NCBI GenBank assembly: GCA_045579045.1
Contig: JAZNLL010000113.1
Coordinates: 1 to 12,963, forward strand
Direction: 5' to 3'
DNA: 12,963 nt
DNA from: Avoscillospira sp045579045
GTDB lineage: Bacteria > Bacillota > Clostridia > Oscillospirales > Oscillospiraceae
Shown piece by piece: positions 6,713 to 12,783 of the stretch. The notes below the pieces were generated by a model. That model did no database searches and was not told the DNA's origin. It saw only the letters and a list, made by a program, of their open reading frames with translations. The number at the start of each line of letters is the position of its first letter. Position 1 is the first letter of the stretch. The position numbers and the translations under genes are program-made.

Positions 6713-6756
6713 ATAAAGAAACAGCCCGGATCCATTGATCTGGGCTGTTTCTTTAT
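6713..6756. terminator. Strong bidirectional hairpin terminator
   Basis: Twenty-base arms (6713-6732 and 6737-6756) pair fully with one G-T wobble around a CATT loop; core AACAGCCC/GGGCTGTT. The outer arms are AT-rich, giving T tracts on both strands. It ends the unit of the 254-residue protein and could also stop minus-strand transcripts of the Gfo/Idh gene. Its right edge touches the stop codon of the rnj remnant. Confidence 0.92.
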
Positions 6757-6869
6757 CAAATTTCCGTAATGATAGGTAAAATCATAGGATTGCGCTTGGT
6801 GGTCTTGAACAGGTAGCCGGAAAGGTCGGACTTGATGTTGGCTCTCATGGCGCTATGGTTACGGGTTCC
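6756..6869 (-). pseudogene. Remnant of an RNase J gene 3' end
   Basis: Read on the minus strand this 114-bp stretch encodes 37 residues and a stop that align without gaps to the last 37 residues of the intact RNase J in the same window: SAMRANIKSDLSGYLF here against SAMKANIKSDVSGYLF there, and both end in ITEI. I count 31 of 37 residues identical and about 17 mismatches in 114 bases, most at third codon positions or giving conservative swaps (V/I, V/L, K/R). There is no start and homology stops about 15 bp from the Gfo/Idh stop. It is a broken copy, in the same orientation as the intact gene 2.3 kb away. See findings for what it implies. Confidence 0.9.
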
Positions 6870-6884
6870 AACTTAAAGATATTA

Positions 6885-8060
6885 TTATCTGGTAAAGGGA
6901 AGATTGGGTGCGGAGCCGTCAGAACCGTAGAAGGGTGTTGCCCGGTCATTTTCATACTGAACCCGGTCAGCTTCATTATCATAGTTGGGCAGATCCATGG
7001 GGGTACCGCCTGCCAGCACAGACCGATGGGCGAGAATGGCTACAGAGGACATGGTGACTGCACTCTTCACATCATAGGGGAAGGGGGGCTGCTTCCGCTC
7101 ACGGACGCAGTCCATAAACAGACGGGCGCAGAGATAGTCACCGCCGCCGTGGCCGGACTGAACGATAAAGTCCTCGTCCTTGTCGTTCCAGCTGGGGGTA
7201 TAGTGGCGGACTTCCTCTTCTCCTTCGGGAATACACCAGTTGTTGTAGCGGAGCATGACTTCTTCGTTCATGCCGCGGATGTTTTCAATCTGGCCGTTGG
7301 AACCGCAGACGCGGTAGGCATTGCCGTGGCCGCCGAAGGTGGCGCAGCCCAGGAACTTAAAGACGGAACCGTCATTGTTCTGGGTCATCATAACAGCGGT
7401 AATATCCTTCTTTTTGTCAGAGTCGGGGAGCTGCTGGTTGATGGTCAGACCGATGACCTTTTCAGGAGTAGCACCGGTGGCTGCCATAATGGGTGCCAGA
7501 GAATGGGTCACATAGTAGGTTGCGGGAAGATGATATCTCCAATGCTCGGGGAAATAACGGAAGTGTTCGTTAAACCAGGGAATATCACTGGGAGCCAGAG
7601 GATGGTTGTATTCGCCTTCGGCATAGTGAATGGTGCCCAGAGTGCCGCTGTCACAGATTCGCTTGATTTCACGATTGAACCGCATATGAGGATAATTCTC
7701 TGCCAGCATGTAGATGGCATCGGATTTTTCTGCAGCACGGATCAGCGCCACACCGTCAGCCATGGTGCCGTTGGAAATGCACTCGGAGAGCACGTGAATA
7801 CCTCTCTGCAGACACTTGATGGCATAGGGAGCATGCTCATGGAAGTAGTTTGCAACAACCACGGCTTCCACACCGGAGTCCAGAAATGCATCGAAATCTT
7901 CAAAAATCAGGGTGTCTTTTTCAATTTTATCCTTGGCCTGTTCCAACCGCTCTTTGCGGAAATCGCACACAGCGTGGATGGTTGCACCGTTCAGCATGAG
8001 GTTTTTGGCGATATCCATGCCACGTCCCACGCCGAAAATACCGACTTTCAAATTACTCAT
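6885..8060 (-). CDS. Gfo/Idh/MocA-family NAD(P)-dependent oxidoreductase
   Basis: A 391-residue cytoplasmic dehydrogenase-like protein. The N-terminal Rossmann fold begins KVGIFGVGRGMD (residues 5-16), a GxGxxx nucleotide-binding loop, followed by the acidic end of beta-2 at CDF. The C-terminal catalytic/dimer domain has YYVTHSLAP (H186) and closes with GGTPMDLPNY. The usual EKP motif at the end of the Rossmann half is replaced by SECISNG (E93 present, lysine absent), as in some sugar-metabolism or glycosidase-like (GH109-type) branches, so simple sugar dehydrogenase activity is not assured. The ATG follows AAAGGAG. It is divergent to an AraC regulator, a usual arrangement for carbohydrate or inositol-type catabolic genes. 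Substrate unknown. Confidence 0.92.
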   Translation of the reverse strand: MSNLKVGIFGVGRGMDIAKNLMLNGATIHAVCDFRKERLEQAKDKIEKDTLIFEDFDAFLDSGVEAVVVANYFHEHAPYAIKCLQRGIHVLSECISNGTMADGVALIRAAEKSDAIYMLAENYPHMRFNREIKRICDSGTLGTIHYAEGEYNHPLAPSDIPWFNEHFRYFPEHWRYHLPATYYVTHSLAPIMAATGATPEKVIGLTINQQLPDSDKKKDITAVMMTQNNDGSVFKFLGCATFGGHGNAYRVCGSNGQIENIRGMNEEVMLRYNNWCIPEGEEEVRHYTPSWNDKDEDFIVQSGHGGGDYLCARLFMDCVRERKQPPFPYDVKSAVTMSSVAILAHRSVLAGGTPMDLPNYDNEADRVQYENDRATPFYGSDGSAPNLPFTR

Positions 8061-8095
8061 ATCTATTCTCCTTTGCGAGAAATTATCGCAATTTT

Positions 8096-8104
8096 AGTAT
8101 AGCA
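8096..8104 (-). promoter_or_regulatory. Predicted extended -10 promoter of the Gfo/Idh gene
   Basis: Minus strand TGCTATACT: a TGn extension plus TATACT (5 of 6), about 36 bases before the ATG at 8060. No good -35 is seen at the right distance, which fits either an extended -10 promoter or one needing the divergent AraC regulator. Confidence 0.5.
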
Positions 8105-8167
8105 CGCATCTATATTTAATGCCGATGGAATTTGTCTATCAATACCATGAAAAAAGTTTAATAAATC

Positions 8168-8195
8168 TTGACTTCTGTCCGAGATAGAATAGAAT
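8168..8195 (+). promoter_or_regulatory. Predicted promoter of the AraC-family gene
   Basis: TTGACT (8168-8173), 16-base spacer, TAGAAT (8190-8195), about 20 bases before the ATG. TAGAA is repeated in tandem here (8185, 8190), so the exact -10 is uncertain. The 156-bp divergent region 8061-8216 probably also carries the operator of the regulator; TCTATC (8135) and GATAGA (8183) form a spaced inverted pair that could be part of it. Confidence 0.5.
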
Positions 8196-8216
8196 AGAGA
8201 AAAAAGGAGGGTGCCT

Positions 8217-9005
8217 ATGAAGGGAAGAAATATCTGCAAATTCGTTTCACCCGGCGCATCGGATGTATTGGAAGTGCAGAATTTTGTCTATGAAACAAAT
8301 CCTGAAATCATGACAGCTCCGGTCTCCTACGGCACTCACCGAATGGTTCTGGTCACAAAAGGAGAAGGAACCTTCGTCATCGGTTTGAGAAACTGGCATG
8401 GAAAAATGGGCAGTTTGTTCTTCTCTTTTGGTGGGGAAACCGTCCGTGTGGAGAACAGTACCGATCTGGAATATATTTATATCAGCTTTGCTGGCGAGCG
8501 GGCAGAACGGCTGTTCCGGCAGTTTGGCATTCATGGCGAAAACCGCTTGTTTGAGGGCTTTGACCGCCTGATACCTCTGTGGAAAGAGTGCCTGCTCCGT
8601 GCTTCAGAGGAAAATACGGACCTCTGTGCCGAGAGTATGCTGCTATATGCTTTTTCCAGACTTTCCGCCGTCAGGGAAAAAATGCATGTTCTGCTGCAGA
8701 ATATGATCGACATAACAGAGCGTTCTTTTACAGATCCGGGATTTTCTCTCAGTAATCTGGCCGAAGAGATGGGCTATAACATGAAATATCTCTCCCATCT
8801 GTTTCGGAAGCATATGGGTGTGACCTATACGGAGTATCTGAGTACCATGCGTATCCGCTATGCCGTGACATTGTTCGACCATGGAATTGATTCCGTAAAA
8901 AATGTTGCGTTTCTTTGCGGTTTCCGGGATCCTCTGTATTTTTCCACCGTGTTCAAAAAAATTGTGGGAGATGCGCCCAGCAGCTATCGGAACAAAAAAG
9001 AATAA
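8217..9005 (+). CDS. AraC-family transcriptional regulator
   Basis: A 262-residue regulator. The ATG at 8217 has AAGGAGG at 6 bases; the in-frame GTG at 8211 abuts that site and cannot be the start. The N-terminal part (about 1-140) is a cupin-type sensor domain with the typical RMVLVTKGEGTF and GSLFFSFGG stretches. The C-terminal about 100 residues hold two helix-turn-helix motifs: FSLSNLAEEMGYNMKYLSHL FRKHMGVT and the second with VKNVAFLCGFRDPLYFSTVF, the AraC signature. It is transcribed away from the Gfo/Idh gene, so it probably controls that gene in response to a sugar or its derivative. Its stop overlaps the left arm of a terminator. Confidence 0.95.
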   Translation: MKGRNICKFVSPGASDVLEVQNFVYETNPEIMTAPVSYGTHRMVLVTKGEGTFVIGLRNWHGKMGSLFFSFGGETVRVENSTDLEYIYISFAGERAERLFRQFGIHGENRLFEGFDRLIPLWKECLLRASEENTDLCAESMLLYAFSRLSAVREKMHVLLQNMIDITERSFTDPGFSLSNLAEEMGYNMKYLSHLFRKHMGVTYTEYLSTMRIRYAVTLFDHGIDSVKNVAFLCGFRDPLYFSTVFKKIVGDAPSSYRNKKE

Positions 9006-9033
9006 AAGTGCTTGCCAATGGCAAGCACTTTTT
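9004..9033. terminator. Bidirectional terminator between AraC gene and rnj
   Basis: Thirteen-bp perfect stem AAAAGTGCTTGCC / AAT loop / GGCAAGCACTTTT, with A and T runs on the two sides. It overlaps the stop of the plus-strand regulator and lies 4 bp beyond the stop of minus-strand rnj, so it can serve both convergent genes. Confidence 0.93.
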
Positions 9034-9036
9034 CTG

Positions 9037-10692
9037 TCAAATTTCCGTAATCACGGGCAGGATCATAGGATTGCGCTTGGTGGTCTTGAACAGGTAACCG
9101 GAAACGTCGGACTTGATGTTGGCCTTCATGGCGCTCCAGTCACGGACACCGCCGGAGAGACAGCGGTCAATGGCATGGGCAGCGATGATTCGCAGCTCTT
9201 CCATGAGGTTTTCCGATTCCTTCACATAGACAAAGCCTCTGGTGATGATATCGGGGCCGGAGATGATGCTGCCGTCTTCGGAGGAGATGTTCACGACCAC
9301 AACCAGCATACCGTCCTGTGCCAGATGCTTTCTGTCACGGAGAACCACACTGCCCACATCGCCGACACCGGTGCCATCCACCAGAATTCGTCCGGCAGGC
9401 ACGGTGCCTGTCAGCTTGCAGGTAGTTTTGGTCAGCTCAATGACACGACCGATATCGGAAATGATGATATTCCGGGGATCCATACCCATGGCCTGAGCCA
9501 GCCGGGAGTGGGCCTGCAGATGCCGCTGCTCACCGTGGACGGGAATGAAGAACCGGGGCTTCAGCAGTGCATGGAGGATCTTCAGCTCCTCACGGCCTGC
9601 GTGACCGGAGGCATGGAGATCCAGATTTTTATCAGCGACCACATCGGCTCCCTTGCGGTACAGCTCATTGATGATCTTGCTGACGGCCTTTTCGTTGCCG
9701 GGAATGGCGGAAGCGGAGATGATGACCCGGTCGCCGGGCTGAATCTCCACCTGCCGATGTCCCGTAAAGGCCATGCGGTAGAGGGCGGACATATTTTCGC
9801 CCTGAGAGCCGGTGGACACCACCACGACCTTGTTTTTCGGCAGGGTCTTGATGGTGCTGATGTCCACCAGGGTTCTGGGAGGCACCTTCAGATAGCCCAG
9901 TTCGGAAGAAACATTGATGATATTCTCCATGCTTCTGCCGGTGATGGCCACCTTGCGTCCGTACTTATGCGCCACATTGATAATATTCTGGATGCGGTGG
10001 GCATTGGAGGCAAAGGTGGTGATGATGATTCGCTGGTCGCAGTCCTTGAACTGCCGATCCAGACCGTCTGCCACTTGCATTTCAGAGATGGAATAGCCGG
10101 GACGCTCCACATTGGTGGAGTCGCACAACAGAGCCAGAACGCCCTCCTTGCCCAGTTCACCGAAACGACCCAGGTCGAGGATACCGGAGGGGTCCATACT
10201 GTCGATCTTGAAGTCGCCGGTCATGACGATGGTACCCACAGGGGTCTTGATGGCAAAGGCCACAGCATCGGCGATGGAATGGTTCACATGGATGAACTCC
10301 ACCTGGAAGTTGCCGGCCTTGACCGTCTCACCGGCCTCATGGGTGAACATTTTCACTTTGGTATCCAGATCAAATTCTTCCAGCTTTTTCTTCACCAGAC
10401 CGATGGTCAGGCGTGTGCCATGGATAGGGGTGCGGAAATTCTGCATGGCATAGGGGATGCCGCCGATATGATCTTCGTGGCCGTGGGTAATGAACATACC
10501 GCGGATCTTTTCCTTATTTTTCACCAGATAGGATGTATCGGCAATGACGGAGTCGATGCCGTACATATCATCTTCGGGGAACCCCATGCCGCAGTCCACA
10601 ATGATGATGTCTCTGCCGTATTCCAAAACGGTCAGATTTTTGCCGATCTCATTGAGGCCGCCCAGAGAGATGATTTTCAGTTTTTCACTCAA
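9037..10692 (-). CDS. rnj: Ribonuclease J
   Basis: A 551-residue RNase J, the metallo-beta-lactamase/beta-CASP enzyme with 5'-3' exonuclease and endonuclease activity in mRNA decay and rRNA maturation of Firmicutes. The metal-binding motif THGHEDHIGG lies at residues 69-78, with further ligands in VNHSIADA (about 136-143) and MTGDFKID (about 157-164); the beta-CASP domain follows, then IPVHGEQRH and the C-terminal domain from about residue 450. Length is standard (about 555). The start is TTG at 10692-10690: GGAGTG lies 8 bases before it and no in-frame ATG fits. Only one rnj is in view, so J1 or J2 cannot be told. It has a leader of about 185 bases. Its last 37 codons are duplicated at 6756-6869. 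Confidence 0.97.
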   Translation of the reverse strand: MSEKLKIISLGGLNEIGKNLTVLEYGRDIIIVDCGMGFPEDDMYGIDSVIADTSYLVKNKEKIRGMFITHGHEDHIGGIPYAMQNFRTPIHGTRLTIGLVKKKLEEFDLDTKVKMFTHEAGETVKAGNFQVEFIHVNHSIADAVAFAIKTPVGTIVMTGDFKIDSMDPSGILDLGRFGELGKEGVLALLCDSTNVERPGYSISEMQVADGLDRQFKDCDQRIIITTFASNAHRIQNIINVAHKYGRKVAITGRSMENIINVSSELGYLKVPPRTLVDISTIKTLPKNKVVVVSTGSQGENMSALYRMAFTGHRQVEIQPGDRVIISASAIPGNEKAVSKIINELYRKGADVVADKNLDLHASGHAGREELKILHALLKPRFFIPVHGEQRHLQAHSRLAQAMGMDPRNIIISDIGRVIELTKTTCKLTGTVPAGRILVDGTGVGDVGSVVLRDRKHLAQDGMLVVVVNISSEDGSIISGPDIITRGFVYVKESENLMEELRIIAAHAIDRCLSGGVRDWSAMKANIKSDVSGYLFKTTKRNPMILPVITEI

Positions 10693-10769
10693 GTTGGTTT
10701 CACTCCATATATAAAATAATTGTTTTCAGGAAAAAAGACATCAGAAAAACAGGCCCACGCATTTTGTCG

Positions 10770-10793
10770 AATTTGGCCCCGTCTCGCCAAATT
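10770..10793 (-). other. Hairpin in the rnj leader
   Basis: Perfect 8-bp inverted repeat AATTTGGC / GCCAAATT around an 8-base loop, in the untranslated leader of rnj about 80 bases before the start codon. No T run follows, so it is not a terminator. It may be an RNA stability element or control site. Confidence 0.45.
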
Positions 10794-10847
10794 GAAGCAA
10801 AATCCCGTGTGCAGCTATCCGTATGCGGTTTTATCCTGTGTATCACA

Positions 10848-10880
10848 CAAGTCAACTGTCCGAATCCAGCGGACGACTTG
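10848..10880 (-). other. 5'-end hairpin of the rnj transcript
   Basis: CAAGTC and GACTTG pair, as do inner GTCCG and CGGAC, with a 4-base bulge and a 7-base loop. With the predicted promoter at 10885-10893, transcription would begin at about 10878, so this stem would sit at the very 5' end of the rnj mRNA. A 5' stem is known to block 5'-exonucleases of the RNase J type. Placement is inferred from the promoter call. Confidence 0.5.
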
Positions 10881-10884
10881 GTTT

Positions 10885-10893
10885 ATTATACCA
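10885..10893 (-). promoter_or_regulatory. Predicted extended -10 promoter of rnj
   Basis: Minus strand TGGTATAAT: a consensus -10 with a TG extension, about 195 bases before the TTG start. The -35 at 17 bases is TATACT (3 of 6), poor, which an extended -10 tolerates. Confidence 0.6.
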
Positions 10894-10995
10894 CAAGTCT
10901 CTGGGAAAGTATACAGGTTTTTGTCGTGTGCCAATCGTATAATATGGAGTTCTATCTATGTACTGGGCATGGCAGCTGTTTATCTGCCGGCACCG

Positions 10996-11053
10996 TAAAA
11001 AAGAAATAACCCTTGACGCACCGTTTATCAACCGGACGTCAAGGGTTATTTCT
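10996..11053 (-). terminator. Strong terminator, minus strand
   Basis: Seventeen-bp perfect stem (11002-11018 with 11037-11053, AATAACCCTTGACG core) around an 18-base loop that has its own CCG/CGG pairing. On the minus strand it runs into TCTTTTTTACGG, a classic exit; on the plus strand the T run is weak. No annotated gene ends here, which implies an unrecognised minus-strand transcript. Confidence 0.88.
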
Positions 11054-11264
11054 CTGAATTCTTAGTATCTAACATCATTGGTTACCTCTCTTTCTATTGG
11101 ATCAGATACGCCTTGCTGACTTTCACTTGTTCCGAAACACAAATTCTTTTTCCCATAGGTGGGAATACCCGGTGTTGAAGGAAAATCGGTTGGTGGCGAT
11201 CTGTTGACTCATCGACATCTCTGGATGAGTCTTTGTTTACGTGTACATTGGTATCACCCTTTCT
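10996..11264 (-). ncRNA. Candidate structured non-coding RNA, own promoter and terminator
   Basis: A minus-strand unit of about 269 bases in a stretch without a credible gene. A promoter (TTGTTT, 17 bases, TAGTAT with TG extension) lies at 11271-11299 and a very strong hairpin plus T run ends it at 10996-11053. In between on the minus strand are an 8-bp stem GACTCATC/GATGAGTC, a stem TTCCC/GGGAA and a stem TTGT/ACAA with a UUCG-like loop. I checked by eye for the hallmarks of 6S, tmRNA, SRP RNA, RNase P RNA, T-box and common riboswitches and did not find them. It could instead be the leftover of a decayed gene, or a short mRNA for the 10-codon frame at 11046-11078. Confidence 0.42.
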
Positions 11265-11270
11265 GACTGT

Positions 11271-11299
11271 ATACTATCACAAATTATTCGAAGAAACAA
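11271..11299 (-). promoter_or_regulatory. Predicted promoter of the candidate ncRNA
   Basis: Minus strand TTGTTT (11299-11294), 17-base spacer, TAGTAT (11276-11271) preceded by TGA, an extended -10. Divergent from the infC promoters at 11375 and 11461. Confidence 0.5.
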
Positions 11300-11374
11300 G
11301 ATGCAATACCATACAAAATAAACAATAACATTTAATGAAAAACGGAGAAATACGCTTTTGACAGTGTATTTTTA

Positions 11375-11403
11375 TTGACAGAAAGATACGTATTTGGTAT
11401 ACT
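11375..11403 (+). promoter_or_regulatory. Predicted strong promoter P1 of the infC operon
   Basis: TTGACA (11375-11380), 17-base spacer, TATACT (11398-11403) with TGG extension. Consensus -35, 5 of 6 -10, ideal spacing. A further TTGACA at 11358 has no -10 at the right place. Start expected near 11410. Confidence 0.8.
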
Positions 11404-11413
11404 AATCGTGTTG

Positions 11414-11441
11414 GCGGGTCTTTTGACCTGCATTTTGTTTG
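11414..11441 (+). terminator. Hairpin plus T-rich stretch right after P1
   Basis: GCGGGTC / TTTT loop / GACCTGC (7 bp, one wobble) followed by ATTTTGTTTG. It begins only a few bases past the expected P1 start, so it may act as a 5'-end stabilising stem, or as an early terminator that makes P1 transcripts very short. The sequence cannot tell which. Confidence 0.45.
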
Positions 11442-11460
11442 AAAAATTACCATTTTGCCC

Positions 11461-11489
11461 TTGACAAGCGAACTGTTGAGTGCTAATAT
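11461..11489 (+). promoter_or_regulatory. Predicted strong promoter P2 of the infC operon
   Basis: TTGACA (11461-11466), 17-base spacer, TAATAT (11484-11489) with TGC extension. Start expected near 11496, giving a leader of about 158 bases before the infC ATC codon. Confidence 0.8.
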
Positions 11490-11495
11490 ATCTAA

Positions 11496-11653
11496 GGTTA
11501 AAACAAAGAAGGAGCGGTGGCCCCGCAACTCACCTTCAGCCACAGGCGAAAAGGTTCACATTGTTTTCATTCTCTGCCGTTTTACGGGGGAGATGTGTGT
11601 GATGCGGGTGCCTTGCGGTATCCGTATTTTTGTGTTTTTCGGAGGTGTTTCAC
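11496..11653 (+). promoter_or_regulatory. infC leader with attenuator, L20-leader type candidate
   Basis: The leader has several mutually exclusive pairings: GCGG/CCGC near 11513-11526, GAAGG (11508) with CCTTC (11533), GTGGC with GCCAC, and CTC-CCGT/ACGG-GAG near 11572-11592, ending in an intrinsic terminator (11602-11639) right before the GGAGGTG of infC. In low-GC Firmicutes the infC-rpmI-rplT operon is known to be repressed by L20 binding its leader and favouring termination; position and layout match that, but I have not shown an L20-binding site. Confidence 0.6.
11602..11639 (+). terminator. Attenuator terminator in the infC leader
   Basis: Eleven-bp stem ATGCGGGTGCC / TTGC / GGTATCCGTAT with all positions paired (three wobbles), followed by TTTTGTGTTTTT. 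It lies 1 base ahead of the ribosome binding site of infC, so readthrough must be regulated or partial. Confidence 0.82.
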
Positions 11654-12178
11654 ATCGCTAAGTTAGAACATCAGCTCAATGAGGAGATCAGAGACAAGGA
11701 AATTCGAGTCATCGGCGATGACGGTGCTCAGCTGGGCATCATGTCCGCAGCAGAGGCCCAGCAGCTGGCCTACGATAAGGATCTGGATCTGGTGAAGATT
11801 TCACCCAATGCCACTCCCCCTGTCTGTAAGATCATGGACTATGGCAAGTTCCGCTTCGAACAGATGAAGAAGGAAAAGGAAGCCAAGAAGAACCAGCATG
11901 TGGTGGAAATCAAGGAAGTCCGCATGTCTCCCAACATTGATACCAACGACTTCAATGTGAAACTGAAAAACGCACAGAAGTTCCTGAAGGAAGGCAACCG
12001 CGTCAAGGTGACGGTTCGTTTCCGTGGCCGTGAAATGGCCCACACCTCCATTGGTGAAGTTCTTTTGAAGCAGTTCGGCGAGCAGTGTGCTGAGAACGCA
12101 ACTGTGGAGAAGAACCCCAAGCTGGACGGACGTCACATGACCATGTTCCTCAGCCCCAAACCTGCAAATAAAAAGTAA
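11654..12178 (+). CDS. infC: Translation initiation factor IF-3, ATC start
   Basis: A 174-residue IF-3, which prevents premature subunit joining and checks the start codon. N-domain: QLNEEIRDKEIRVIGDDGAQLGIMS; linker with ATPPVCKIMDYGKFRFEQMKKEKEAKKNQ; C-domain with EVRMSPNIDTNDFNVKLKNA and the end NPKLDGRHMTMFLSPK. Length is normal (about 170-180). The start is ATC at 11654, 6 bases after GGAGGTG (11641-11647). The only other in-frame candidates are a TTG inside the attenuator T run (11630) and a GTG inside the ribosome binding site (11645), neither usable. Near-cognate AUU/AUC/AUA starts are a hallmark of infC and allow IF-3 to repress its own synthesis. First gene of infC-rpmI-rplT. Confidence 0.96.
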   Translation: MAKLEHQLNEEIRDKEIRVIGDDGAQLGIMSAAEAQQLAYDKDLDLVKISPNATPPVCKIMDYGKFRFEQMKKEKEAKKNQHVVEIKEVRMSPNIDTNDFNVKLKNAQKFLKEGNRVKVTVRFRGREMAHTSIGEVLLKQFGEQCAENATVEKNPKLDGRHMTMFLSPKPANKK

Positions 12179-12201
12179 TTATACGGAAGGAGATCCAAAC
12201 T

Positions 12202-12399
12202 ATGCCCAAGTTTAAGACCCATAGCGGTGCAAAGAAGAGATTCAACCTGACCAAGTCCGGTAAGGTTAAGAGAGCACACGCTTTCAAGAGCCACATCCTC
12301 ACCAAGAAGACCACCAAGAGAACCAGAAATCTCCGCAAGAACGGCTATGCTGATGTTACCAACAGCGCAGCGATCCGCGAGATGATTCCCTACAAATAA
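12202..12399 (+). CDS. rpmI: 50S ribosomal protein L35
   Basis: A 65-residue L35 with the diagnostic start MPKFKTHSGAKKRFNLTKSG and the basic middle RAHAFKSHILTKKTTKRTRNLR. L35 is a small 23S rRNA-binding protein. AAGGAGAT precedes the ATG. It is 23 bp after infC and 28 bp before rplT, in the conserved order infC-rpmI-rplT. Confidence 0.98.
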   Translation: MPKFKTHSGAKKRFNLTKSGKVKRAHAFKSHILTKKTTKRTRNLRKNGYADVTNSAAIREMIPYK

Positions 12400-12427
12400 T
12401 CGGTCACTGAGATAGGAGGATAACGAA

Positions 12428-12781
12428 ATGGCAAGAGTTAAAGGCGCAATGATGACGCGCAAGAGAAGAAATAAAGTTCTGAAGGCAGCGATGGGTTACT
12501 GGGGCTCCAAGTCCAAGCATTTCAAGATGGCCAAGCAGGCCGTTATGAAGAGCGGTAACTATGCATACATCGGCAGAAAGCAGAAGAAGAGAGATTTCAG
12601 ATCTCTGTGGATCACTCGTATTTCCGCACAGTGCAAGGTGAATGGTATGAACTACTCTACCTTTATGCACGGTCTGAAGAAAGCCGGAATCGAACTCAAT
12701 AGAAAGATGCTCGCTGAGATCGCCGTTTCCGATAAGGAAGCATTTGCTGATCTCGTTGCAAAGGCAAAGGCAGCTATCTGA
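12428..12781 (+). CDS. rplT: 50S ribosomal protein L20
   Basis: A 117-residue L20: MARVKGAMMTRKRRNKVLKAA, GYWGSKSKHFKMAKQAVMKS, then QKKRDFRSLWITRISAQC and the C-terminal globular part with NYSTFMHGLKKAGIELNRKMLAEIA. L20 is needed early in 50S assembly and, in Firmicutes and E. coli, also controls this operon by binding the mRNA leader. AGGAGG precedes the ATG. It ends the operon, with a terminator starting 3 bp after the stop. Confidence 0.98.
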   Translation: MARVKGAMMTRKRRNKVLKAAMGYWGSKSKHFKMAKQAVMKSGNYAYIGRKQKKRDFRSLWITRISAQCKVNGMNYSTFMHGLKKAGIELNRKMLAEIAVSDKEAFADLVAKAKAAI

Positions 12782-12783
12782 TT

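Noticed and set aside
6855..8102. A 415-codon open frame on the plus strand across the Gfo/Idh gene
   Set aside because: Mirror frame of a well-supported gene on the minus strand; begins inside the rnj remnant without a ribosome binding site.
8902..10719. A 605-codon open frame on the plus strand across rnj
   Set aside because: It lies antisense to the unmistakable RNase J gene, has the histidine- and glycine-rich make-up expected of a mirror frame, and no plausible domain. It also begins inside the AraC gene.
10720..11009. Two overlapping plus-strand frames of 81 and 92 codons
   Set aside because: They begin in the rnj leader and overlap the rnj promoter, have no ribosome binding site and no recognisable domain.
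11250..11264. AGGGTGATACC on the minus strand, similar to the T-box AGGGTGGNACC
   Set aside because: It lies at the 5' end of the unit, not before a terminator, and lacks the following CGCG and the specifier-loop features.
11478..11486. GAGTGCTAA, a half of the CIRCE (HrcA) operator, overlapping the P2 -10
   Set aside because: The partner TTAGCACTC nine bases upstream is absent, so it is most likely chance.
11277..11543. An 88-codon minus-strand frame
   Set aside because: It covers both infC promoters and the ncRNA promoter, and the composition looks non-coding.
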